DNA of 18,357 nt from assembly GCA_036310185.1 (NCBI GenBank), contig JAXJSH010000037.1:1-18357 (forward strand), given 5' to 3'. Source of the stretch: JALENY01 sp036310185. Lineage in GTDB: Bacteria > Bacillota > Clostridia > Lachnospirales > Lachnospiraceae. Below the pieces are notes generated by a model that made no database searches, was not told where the DNA came from, and saw only the letters and a program-made list of their open reading frames with translations. Positions 1 through 6,656 of the stretch are shown piece by piece. The position numbers were made by a program, and so were the translations under genes. Numbering within the stretch: the stretch's first letter is position 1; every line of letters starts with the position of its first letter.

Positions 1-2
1 CA

Positions 3-56
3 GGGTCAAAGGTCACCTGTTTCATGCTTGCATGAAAAAATGTGACTTTGAGACCC
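3..56. repeat. Long imperfect hairpin, repeat-like
   Basis: The arm at 3-16 (GGGTCAAAGGTCAC) pairs imperfectly with 42-56 (GTGACTTTGAGACCC). Inside it sits a perfect 7-bp stem, TTTCATG (20-26) with CATGAAA (31-37), around a CTTG loop. No U-tract follows on either strand, so it does not look like a simple terminator. It is cut close to the window edge, so the left limit is unknown. It could be part of a dispersed intergenic repeat or the 3' region of an upstream gene. Confidence 0.5.
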
Positions 57-86
57 GCAAAACATGAGAAAGCAGTCCGAATAGGG

Positions 87-172
87 CGGATTACGAATGC
101 TTTTAGGATTACGAATGCATAAAATGCGAAGTAATCCGTAGGTATCAAGGGTTCAAAATACCTTTTGACCCC
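87..172. repeat. Direct and inverted repeats, repeat-like intergenic element
   Basis: A 13-bp unit, GGATTACGAATGC, occurs twice in direct orientation (88-100 and 106-118). CGGATTAC at 87-94 is inverted at 131-138 (GTAATCCG). A hairpin follows: GGGTTCAAAA (149-158), loop TACC, TTTTGACCCC (163-172), with one G-T wobble. The GGGTC/GACCC theme recurs from the hairpin at 3-56, which suggests one composite element. No coding potential is seen. Whether it is repeated elsewhere in the genome cannot be told from this window. Confidence 0.5.
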
Positions 173-232
173 AACATCATATTTATTTCTATTTTCTTTT
201 TCTGTTTAAAATCTGTATGGCATATTAAAGAA

Positions 233-248
233 TGTTTCACGTGAAACA
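233..248. promoter_or_regulatory. parS: parS centromere site (ParB/Spo0J binding)
   Basis: TGTTTCACGTGAAACA is an exact match to the conserved bacterial parS consensus, and the palindrome extends perfectly to 20 bp (231-250). parS is loaded by ParB (CTP-dependent clamp) and recruits SMC, clustering close to the origin. Its position about 8.6 kb from the dnaA-side origin fits that role. No parA/parB gene lies in the window. Confidence 0.93.
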
Positions 249-270
249 TTTTATATATAATTGTAACTCT

Positions 271-426
271 GTGGAAACTGCCATTTACAAAATGCAAAAA
301 TATACTGATTTATTAACTTCTTTCTTATTACCTGACGATTTCATTTCTGATGCTGTTATTGATACACATATACGACGCATATTTATAAGCGAGTTTCCAC
401 ATACATTTTGCAAATATATATTTGCA
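271..426. repeat. Palindrome and inverted repeat in gene-free DNA
   Basis: TGCAAATATATATTTGCA at 409-426 is a perfect 18-bp palindrome. GTGGAAAC (271-278) is inverted at 393-400 (GTTTCCAC), 114 bp apart. The rest of 249-480 is AT-rich and shows no gene with a ribosome binding site. Function unknown: a dimeric-repressor operator or cruciform-forming DNA are possible. Confidence 0.4.
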
Positions 427-488
427 CATCTGAACAGTTGCACATAACCTGTATTTTCTGTCAAAATAATATTTTGCAAACAATTTCA

Positions 489-517
489 TTGTAACTTCAA
501 AGCAATTCCGGTATAAT
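489..517 (+). promoter_or_regulatory. Promoter of alpha/beta hydrolase gene
   Basis: TTGTAA (489-494), a 17-bp spacer and TATAAT (512-517) give a near-consensus vegetative promoter. A strong RBS (GGAGGA, about 537-542) and the ATG at 552 follow. Confidence 0.75.
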
Positions 518-551
518 AGATATATGGAATAAAAAAGGAGGACAGTTAAAT

Positions 552-1529
552 ATGGCTAAAAAGAAACACCCACTTCTTGCCTTTGCGCTGTTTGTTGCCG
601 GTACTACTGGCACCATTTACTGTATAAACCGCTTTATCTCAAAGACCTCTGTCATCAAAGAAAAATTACAAACAAACAAAGGTGACTATTACAAATGGAA
701 ATACGGTAATATATTTTACAAAAAGACCGGATCAGGCGAACCACTTCTTCTAATCCACGATTATTCACCATATGGTTCTTCTTTTGAATGGGAAACAGTA
801 GAAAAAGCATTGGCAAAGGATTTCACTGTATACTCTGTAGACTTACTTGGCTGCGGCCGTTCCGATAAACCGGCATTGGTTTACTCCAACTTTTTATATG
901 TACAGATGATAAATGATTTTGTTCATGACGTAATAAAAGCAAAAACAAACATAATTGCTACCGGAGCATCCGCCCCACTGGCAATTATGGCTTGCACTTA
1001 TGACTGTACTCTGTTTAATAAACTGGTTTTAGTTAACCCGGAAAGTATTAAATCATCAAACAAAATTCCTGATGTAAAAACAAGAATCGCAAAGCATACG
1101 CTTGATCTGCCTCTTATCGGAACACTTTTATATAATATAATCACATGTAAAAATAATGTTGATTTAATGTTATCCGAAAAATATTTTTACAATCCATTTA
1201 AACTGACACAGCATATGACGGAAACCTTTTATGAAGCTGCGCATCTTGGAAATGGAAACGGCAAACATGTTTTATCCAGCATTGTTGGAAGATATATGAA
1301 CAGCAACATTTCCCACGGATTAGGTTCCATCAATAATGACATTCTTATCATCGGCGGCAAACATCAGCCAAATATTGAAGAAACCATCAAAGAATATCAG
1401 GAAACAAACCCAATTGTGGAAGCTTCTGTCCTGGAAAATTCCCGTTTTCTTCCTCATGTTGAGACACCCGGGATGTTTCTCTCAGAAGTTCGGCCATTTC
1501 TTGATAATATAGAAAACATAGAAGAATAA
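552..1529 (+). CDS. Membrane-anchored alpha/beta-hydrolase-fold protein
   Basis: A 325-residue protein. Residues 8-25 form a hydrophobic N-terminal anchor after a Lys-rich start (KKK at 3-5), so the catalytic domain probably sits outside the membrane; no lipobox is seen. The fold is recognisable from LLLIHD (65-70), VDLLGCGRSDKP (96-107), nucleophile-elbow-like GASAP (138-142, candidate Ser140) and a C-terminal PHVETP (candidate His302). Several key positions differ from active family members. The usual HG after strand 3 is HD, the last Gly of GxSxG is Pro142, and the acid Asp after strand 7 appears replaced (GGKH, 268-271). Activity is therefore uncertain and no substrate can be named. The start is fixed by GGAGGA 9 nt upstream. 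It has its own promoter and terminator, and is transcribed head-on to the leftward replication fork, unlike every other gene in this arm. Confidence 0.8.
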   Translation: MAKKKHPLLAFALFVAGTTGTIYCINRFISKTSVIKEKLQTNKGDYYKWKYGNIFYKKTGSGEPLLLIHDYSPYGSSFEWETVEKALAKDFTVYSVDLLGCGRSDKPALVYSNFLYVQMINDFVHDVIKAKTNIIATGASAPLAIMACTYDCTLFNKLVLVNPESIKSSNKIPDVKTRIAKHTLDLPLIGTLLYNIITCKNNVDLMLSEKYFYNPFKLTQHMTETFYEAAHLGNGNGKHVLSSIVGRYMNSNISHGLGSINNDILIIGGKHQPNIEETIKEYQETNPIVEASVLENSRFLPHVETPGMFLSEVRPFLDNIENIEE

Positions 1530-1549
1530 ATATATGATCCGCAACACAA

Positions 1550-1598
1550 AAAATACCTCAAAGACAAACTATTCATATCGTTGTCTTTGAGGTATTTT
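1550..1598. terminator. Bidirectional rho-independent terminator
   Basis: An 18-bp perfect stem (1550-1567 with 1581-1598) has a 13-nt loop. The stem is A-rich on one side and U-rich on the other, so both strands end in a U-run. It serves the convergent hydrolase gene (plus) and rsmG (minus). Confidence 0.88.
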
Positions 1599-1618
1599 AC
1601 GATTTTTGGAATAATAAA

Positions 1619-2338
1619 TCATCCCAAGGGTTCTTTTGTTGGAAGTCCGGCCTTGCGTGGATATTTTTTCGGAGTATTCCTTTCCTTATTAATAAACACC
1701 AGGGATCGGCCTGCATCAGCCAACTGGAATCTCTCCACACTGTTTATTTTTCCTCCAAGCAAAAACACCGCTTTCTTTGCCTGTTCCAATTCCTCTTCCA
1801 TATTTCCTGATTTGTACGGTACAAAGTTACCTCCTGTTTTGACAAAAGGTAAACAATACTCCGACAGCGAACTTAAATTTGCAACCGCACGTGAAACACA
1901 AAGGTCAAATTTTTCTCTATATGCTGGATTTTTACCAAAATCCTCTGCCCGCCCATGAAGCAGTTCAATTTTTTCTAATCCTAATTCATCTACCACTTCC
2001 TGTAGGAACAAAATTCGCTTATTTAAAGAGTCCAATAAAACGGTCTCAATTTCCGGAAATACTATTTTTAAAGGGATTCCAGGAAATCCAGCCCCAGTTC
2101 CTATATCAATCAATTTTGTATCTTCACTAAATTTGATATATTTGGCAATCTGAAGACTATCCAAAAAATGTTTCTCAATTACTTCATCAAATTCTGTAAT
2201 CGCAGTCAGGTTCATTACTTTATTCTTTTCAACCAGCATTTCATAATACTTCAAAAACTGATTGATCTGAGTTTCAGATAAAGTAATGTCCAATTTTTCT
2301 AATCCATTTATAAATTTGTCTATACTATAAGATTTCAT
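1619..2338 (-). CDS. rsmG: 16S rRNA (guanine527-N7)-methyltransferase RsmG (GidB)
   Basis: A 239-residue class I SAM-dependent methyltransferase that makes m7G527 in 16S rRNA (E. coli numbering) on the small subunit; loss of this enzyme gives low-level streptomycin resistance in other bacteria. Visible family marks are NLTAI near 43-47, the SAM motif DIGTGAGFPG (78-87), VSRAV (148-152), and the C-terminal KYPRKAGLP stretch typical of RsmG. The length is normal. A GGAAGG RBS lies just upstream of the ATG. It is the last gene of the minus-strand arm, about 72 nt after mnmG. In many Firmicutes noc/parA/parB follow here; instead a terminator and a convergent gene follow. Confidence 0.96.
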   Translation of the reverse strand: MKSYSIDKFINGLEKLDITLSETQINQFLKYYEMLVEKNKVMNLTAITEFDEVIEKHFLDSLQIAKYIKFSEDTKLIDIGTGAGFPGIPLKIVFPEIETVLLDSLNKRILFLQEVVDELGLEKIELLHGRAEDFGKNPAYREKFDLCVSRAVANLSSLSEYCLPFVKTGGNFVPYKSGNMEEELEQAKKAVFLLGGKINSVERFQLADAGRSLVFINKERNTPKKYPRKAGLPTKEPLG

Positions 2339-2410
2339 TTTTATCCTTCCGTGCAGACTTTGATTTTATTTTTTAAATCATTTTACTTTTTTTCTGCATT
2401 GTATCTGCAG

Positions 2411-4282
2411 TTATCTATGTTCCAAATAAACCAGCAATACGGACACATCCGCAGGAGAAACCCCCGAAATTCTGGAAGCCTGGCCAATATTCATAGGACG
2501 ATACAATTCCAGTTTTTGTTTTGCCTCAATACGAAGACTTCCTATTTCCTGATAATTAATATCTTCCGGAATTAATTTCTGCTCCAGTTTTTTAAACTGC
2601 TCCACCTGCTTCAACTGACGCTTAATATATCCTTCGTACTTAATATTGATACTTACCTGTTCCTGTACATCATGAGGAAGTTCCGGTCGGTTTACATCAA
2701 CAGGAGCCAGAACCTCATAATCCAGCTCCGGTCGTCTCACCAGTTCAGCCAGCGTTGTACCATTTTTCAGAGGTGTACTGTTGTATTGTTCCAATAAATC
2801 CTGGACCGGTTTATTAGCTCCGATATTTGTATGCTCAACTCTGTGAATTTCCGCTTCAATCTGCTTTTCCTTCAGCAAAAGAGCTTCATATTGTTCCTGT
2901 GTAATCAGACCAGCTTCATAACCCTTTTTGCGAAGTCTCAGATCCGCATTATCCTGGCGGAGCAGCAATCGATACTCGGAGCGGCTGGTCATCATTCGAT
3001 ACGGCTCATGGTTCTCCTTGGTAACCAGATCATCGATCAATACACCAATATAGGATTCCGAACGATCCAGTACCATCAGATCCTTTCCTTTAATCGAAAG
3101 AGCCGCGTTAATTCCTGCAACCAGTCCCTGTGCAGCTGCCTCTTCATATCCGGAACTGCCATTAAACTGGCCGCCACTGAACAGACCTTTTATTTTCTTA
3201 AATTCAAGTGTAGCATTTAACTGACGCGGATTAATGCAATCGTATTCAATTGCATACGCATTTCTTACAATTTTGGCATTTTCCAGACCTGCTACAGAAT
3301 GATACATGGCATGCTGCACATCTTCCGGAAGGGAACTGGACATTCCCCCTACATACATCTCATTTGTGTATAGTCCTTCCGGCTCGATAAATACCTGATG
3401 TCTGTCCTTATCGGAGAATTTAACTACCTTATCCTCAATGGACGGACAATAGCGGGGGCCGGTTCCCTCTATCATTCCGGAATACAAAGGCGAACGATCC
3501 AGGTTATTTCTTATGATTTCATGTGTTTTTTCATTTGTATAGGTCAGCCAGCAGGACTCCTGCTTAATCTGTACCGATTCCGGATCTGTGGAAAAAGAAA
3601 ACGGTACTACTCTCTCATCTCCAAACTGCTCCTGCATTTTGGAAAAATCAATTGTTCTTTTATCGATTCGCGCAGGTGTTCCTGTTTTAAATCGAAACAT
3701 CTCAATCCCATTTTCTTTTAAGGAATCGGTCAGATAATTTGCAGCCTGCAGTCCGTTTGGCCCTGTATAATTACTTACGTCACCATAAATGCATCTTGCT
3801 TTTAAATAGGTTCCGGTACATAAAACAACGGATTTTGCCAGATAAGCCGCACCCGAATATGTCTTCACCCCTTTTATTCTGCCCTCTTCAACCAGAATCT
3901 CCGTTACTTCAGCCTGTTTTACGGTCAAATGGTCTGTATTTTCAAGCACTTTTCTCATTTCACGGCTATATGCGTTTTTATCTGCCTGCGCTCTGAGTGA
4001 ATGTACCGCAGGCCCCTTTGATTTATTCAGCATCTTGGACTGAATAAAAGTCTTGTCTATATTTTTTCCCATTTCACCGCCGAGGGCATCAATTTCTCTT
4101 ACCAGATGACCTTTTGACGTTCCTCCGATATTGGGATTGCAGGGCATCAGTGCTATACTGTCCACACTGACTGTAAAAACAATCGTCTCCATCCCCAGTC
4201 TCGCCGATGCCAATGCTGCTTCGCAACCGGCATGACCGGCACCGATTACTACTACATCATAATTTTCTACTAAATTACTCAT
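2411..4282 (-). CDS. mnmG: tRNA uridine-5-carboxymethylaminomethyl synthesis protein MnmG (GidA)
   Basis: A 623-residue FAD- and NADH-binding protein. With MnmE it installs the (carboxymethyl)aminomethyl group at C5 of U34 in tRNAs reading two-codon boxes. Seen: the dinucleotide-binding GAGHAG (14-19), the conserved PCNPNIGG (47-54) with Cys48, and RYCPSIEDK (277-285) with Cys279; these two Cys positions correspond to the redox/catalytic cysteines described in E. coli MnmG. The length is usual for the long GidA form. Its ATG lies 3 nt after the mnmE stop, with a GGGGAA Shine-Dalgarno inside the mnmE 3' end. The two partners are therefore co-transcribed and probably translationally coupled. 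Confidence 0.97.
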   Translation of the reverse strand: MSNLVENYDVVVIGAGHAGCEAALASARLGMETIVFTVSVDSIALMPCNPNIGGTSKGHLVREIDALGGEMGKNIDKTFIQSKMLNKSKGPAVHSLRAQADKNAYSREMRKVLENTDHLTVKQAEVTEILVEEGRIKGVKTYSGAAYLAKSVVLCTGTYLKARCIYGDVSNYTGPNGLQAANYLTDSLKENGIEMFRFKTGTPARIDKRTIDFSKMQEQFGDERVVPFSFSTDPESVQIKQESCWLTYTNEKTHEIIRNNLDRSPLYSGMIEGTGPRYCPSIEDKVVKFSDKDRHQVFIEPEGLYTNEMYVGGMSSSLPEDVQHAMYHSVAGLENAKIVRNAYAIEYDCINPRQLNATLEFKKIKGLFSGGQFNGSSGYEEAAAQGLVAGINAALSIKGKDLMVLDRSESYIGVLIDDLVTKENHEPYRMMTSRSEYRLLLRQDNADLRLRKKGYEAGLITQEQYEALLLKEKQIEAEIHRVEHTNIGANKPVQDLLEQYNSTPLKNGTTLAELVRRPELDYEVLAPVDVNRPELPHDVQEQVSINIKYEGYIKRQLKQVEQFKKLEQKLIPEDINYQEIGSLRIEAKQKLELYRPMNIGQASRISGVSPADVSVLLVYLEHR

Positions 4283-4285
4283 CTC

Positions 4286-5662
4286 TTATTTCCCCGTACA
4301 GAATTTGCTGAAAATCTCATTTACCAGATCCTCACCAACCGATTCACCTATGATACTTCCCAGGCTCTCATAAGCATCCATCAGATCAATGGTGTAAAAA
4401 TCCTCAGCCATTCCCATCTCTATACTATTTTCCACCAGTTCCAGACTCTTCTTCGCTTCTTCCAAAGCTGTTTTATGACGAATATTTGTGATATAAACTT
4501 CGTCATTAAAATTCAATTCACCGGTAAAAAACAATTCCTTTATTGTATTTTCCAGTTCCTCGATACCTGTTTCTTCTTTTGCCGAAATCCACAATACCGG
4601 CGCTTTTACCTGTTCCTTTATATATCCCTCCGACACTTCCGCATTCAGATCCGACTTATTTAAAAGAACGATTGCTTTTTTATCTTTTAAGAGCTCCATA
4701 ATACTCTCATCATTTTCATCCAGGGGCTGAGACGCATCTACCACATATAAAATGAGATCCGCATCTTTTGCATATTCTCTTGCTCTCTCCACCCCTATTT
4801 TCTCAACCGTATCATCTGTCTTACGAATTCCTGCCGTATCAATCATCCTCAGCGATATTCCGTTCAGCACAATCTGCTCTTCCAGGATATCTCTTGTGGT
4901 TCCTGCAATATCCGTTACAATAGCCCTTTCCTCACCAACCAGCAAATTCAAAAGAGAGGATTTTCCAGCATTGGGCTTACCCAAAATAACGGTTTTTATT
5001 CCTTCCCGTATCATTTTACCTTCATCTGCAGATTTTAATAATTTTTCTATCTGCTTCTTTAAAGGCGCGATCTCCTCATTTAAAACATCCCCGTAACCAT
5101 CCACACTGATGTGTTCCGGATCATCCAATGCCGATTCAATATATGCAATATGATAAATGATCTTACTGCGGATCTGGCGAATGCTCTCCTGTACAGAACC
5201 TTTCAACTGACTCAGCGAACTCTTCAGCGCATATTCGCTTTTTGCCTGAATAACATCCATGACAGCTTCCGCCTGTGAAAGATCAATTCTTCCATTCAAA
5301 AAAGCTCTCTTTGTAAATTCTCCCGGCTCCGCAGGTCTTGCCCCGTTTTTAATGACCGTTTCCAACACTTTTTTCATGGCAAGTACACCGCCATGGCAGT
5401 CAATCTCCACCGTATCTTCGCCGGTATACGTATGCGGTCCACGCATAATCATCACCAGGACTTCATCGATTACATCACCTTTATCCACAATAAACCCATA
5501 ATGTATGGTGTGTGTGTGGACATCTTTTATTTTTTTGTTATCATTGGTGGATTTATAAATCCGGGCGATCACATCCATGGATTCCGGTCCACTGATTCTT
5601 ATGATCCCTATTCCGGAAGGACTCATAGCACTGGCAACGGCAGCTATTGTATCTGTTATCAT
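4286..5662 (-). CDS. mnmE: tRNA modification GTPase MnmE (TrmE)
   Basis: A 458-residue K+-activated GTPase, partner of MnmG in U34 tRNA modification, using a folate one-carbon donor in its N-terminal domain. Domains: N-terminal tetrahydrofolate-binding region (about 1-120), helical domain, inserted G domain (about 222-380), and helical C-terminus. G-domain motifs are P-loop GKPNAGKS (228-235), TTRD (255-258), DTAG (275-278) and NKSD (335-338). The C-terminal CTGK carries the family cysteine Cys455. The open frame extends 13 codons further upstream. I chose the ATG at 5660-5662 because GGAGG (5668-5672) sits 5 nt before it and the family begins MxxDTIAA at this point. It follows a structured leader with a possible regulated terminator. 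Confidence 0.96.
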   Translation of the reverse strand: MITDTIAAVASAMSPSGIGIIRISGPESMDVIARIYKSTNDNKKIKDVHTHTIHYGFIVDKGDVIDEVLVMIMRGPHTYTGEDTVEIDCHGGVLAMKKVLETVIKNGARPAEPGEFTKRAFLNGRIDLSQAEAVMDVIQAKSEYALKSSLSQLKGSVQESIRQIRSKIIYHIAYIESALDDPEHISVDGYGDVLNEEIAPLKKQIEKLLKSADEGKMIREGIKTVILGKPNAGKSSLLNLLVGEERAIVTDIAGTTRDILEEQIVLNGISLRMIDTAGIRKTDDTVEKIGVERAREYAKDADLILYVVDASQPLDENDESIMELLKDKKAIVLLNKSDLNAEVSEGYIKEQVKAPVLWISAKEETGIEELENTIKELFFTGELNFNDEVYITNIRHKTALEEAKKSLELVENSIEMGMAEDFYTIDLMDAYESLGSIIGESVGEDLVNEIFSKFCTGK

Positions 5663-5667
5663 CTTTA

Positions 5668-5672
5668 CCTCC
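5668..5672 (-). promoter_or_regulatory. mnmE ribosome binding site
   Basis: GGAGG on the minus strand, 5 nt before the chosen ATG, directly abuts the U8 tract (5673-5680) of the upstream terminator-like hairpin. It decides the start over the longer reading frame. Confidence 0.8.
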
Positions 5673-5760
5673 AAAAAAAATGTTATTCCGGGACAGCGCA
5701 AGTATCCCCTCTTTCTTACAGGAGATGTTATTCACGCTTTGACCTAGAATAACATTTTTT
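5673..5760 (-). promoter_or_regulatory. mnmE leader: terminator-like stem with alternative pairing
   Basis: Read on the minus strand, segment A (5747-5760, AAAAAATGTTATTC) pairs perfectly over 14 bp with segment C (5675-5688, GAATAACATTTTTT), whose 3' end runs into U8 (5673-5680), a terminator shape. Segment B (5725-5733, GAATAACAT) is a second copy of the pairing sequence and can instead form a 9-bp hairpin with A, freeing C. A further 6-bp hairpin (5690-5695 with 5703-5708) lies between B and C. The layout resembles an attenuator but could also be a fixed terminator or a small inverted-repeat insertion. No T-box or known riboswitch motif is recognised. Confidence 0.5.
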
Positions 5761-5793
5761 ATTTCTTATTTCAATAAACAGAACCTCTTCTGC

Positions 5794-6639
5794 TTATTTT
5801 TTCAGCATTACAACTACGTGACGGAACGGTTCTTCCCCTTCACTGACTGTTTTTACGAATTTGTGGTTCTGAAGTGCAGAGTGAATGATCCGTCTCTCAT
5901 ACGGATTCATCGGTTCGAGTGCAACCGGTTTTCTTGTCTTTTTCACCTTAAACGCAATATTTTTCGCCAGATTTTCCAGCGTATCTTTTCTGCGTTTTCT
6001 ATAATTTTCCGTATCCAGTTTAACGCGGATATATTCATTCTGTTCTTTGTTTACAACAAGACTTGTCAGATACTGAAGAGAATCCAGCGTCTGGCCTCTC
6101 TTACCGATCAGAATTCCCATTTCCGGTCCTGCAAAATCAATATCAAGACAGCCATCTTCCTGATCGTATTTCATTTCCATGGTCACTTCCAGATTCATAG
6201 ACTTGAATACACCATCAAGAAACTCTTTTGCAGTCTTCATCATAACCTGAATTTCTTCTTCTGTTTTCGGTGTTACAACGCGTTCTTCCGATTTCTTTTC
6301 AGGTTCTTCTTTCTTTACAACTGTTTTTTCCTGTTTTGATTCTGCCTTAATTTCCGGTTTTCTCTCAACCTTTGCCGGTTTTACAGCTGCAGTTTCTTTT
6401 TTCACTGGCTCTGTTTTTTTGATTTCCTCATTTTTCAGTTCAGCAAAAAAATCTTCCTCCACCGTCGGAACCATTCTGCGGGCCTTAATAATAGCGGGTT
6501 TACTTCCAATTCCCAAAAAACCGCTGCTACCTTCACTGATTACTTTATATTCCAGATTATCGCTGGAAATTCCCAGCTGAATACATGCCTTTGTAATGGC
6601 ATCATCAAGGGTTTTTGCGGAAATTTCTACGTACTCCAT
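5794..6639 (-). CDS. jag: RNA-binding cell-elongation regulator Jag (KhpB/EloR family)
   Basis: A 281-residue SpoIIIJ-associated protein. Order: Jag-N domain (about 1-55, with the family motif GFLGIGSKPA at 40-49), a Lys/Glu-rich low-complexity linker (about 65-128), a KH domain with GKRG (179-182), and a C-terminal R3H domain with the RxxxH pair Arg249/His253. Family members bind RNA, form a complex with KhpA, and in streptococci affect cell elongation and division. The ATG at 6637-6639 is preferred over an in-frame TTG two codons upstream because AGGAG sits 7 nt before the ATG and only 1 nt before the TTG. It lies 17 nt after yidC, the usual neighbour. Confidence 0.95.
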   Translation of the reverse strand: MEYVEISAKTLDDAITKACIQLGISSDNLEYKVISEGSSGFLGIGSKPAIIKARRMVPTVEEDFFAELKNEEIKKTEPVKKETAAVKPAKVERKPEIKAESKQEKTVVKKEEPEKKSEERVVTPKTEEEIQVMMKTAKEFLDGVFKSMNLEVTMEMKYDQEDGCLDIDFAGPEMGILIGKRGQTLDSLQYLTSLVVNKEQNEYIRVKLDTENYRKRRKDTLENLAKNIAFKVKKTRKPVALEPMNPYERRIIHSALQNHKFVKTVSEGEEPFRHVVVMLKK

Positions 6640-6656
6640 AACCAATCTCCTCTCGA

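Noticed and set aside
232..447. A 71-codon plus-strand frame starting in parS
   Set aside because: No RBS, its first codons are the parS palindrome, low-complexity AT-rich translation and no family resemblance.
285..479. A 64-codon minus-strand frame
   Set aside because: TTG start without an RBS, overlapping repeats, no recognisable domain.
1883..1898. Second parS-like site inside rsmG
   Set aside because: Only the right half (CACGTGAAACA) matches; the left five bases do not.
5481..5489. Exact DnaA box TTATCCACA in mnmE
   Set aside because: Isolated inside a conserved coding sequence; about one such hit is expected by chance in a window this long.
5662..5793. T-box or known riboswitch upstream of mnmE
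   Set aside because: No T-box AGGGTGGNACCGCG-type motif or other recognised aptamer core is visible; only generic alternative pairing.
5818..6339. A 173-codon plus-strand frame opposite jag
   Set aside because: Antisense shadow of a well-supported gene; Phe/Arg-rich translation mirrors the Lys/Glu-rich Jag linker.
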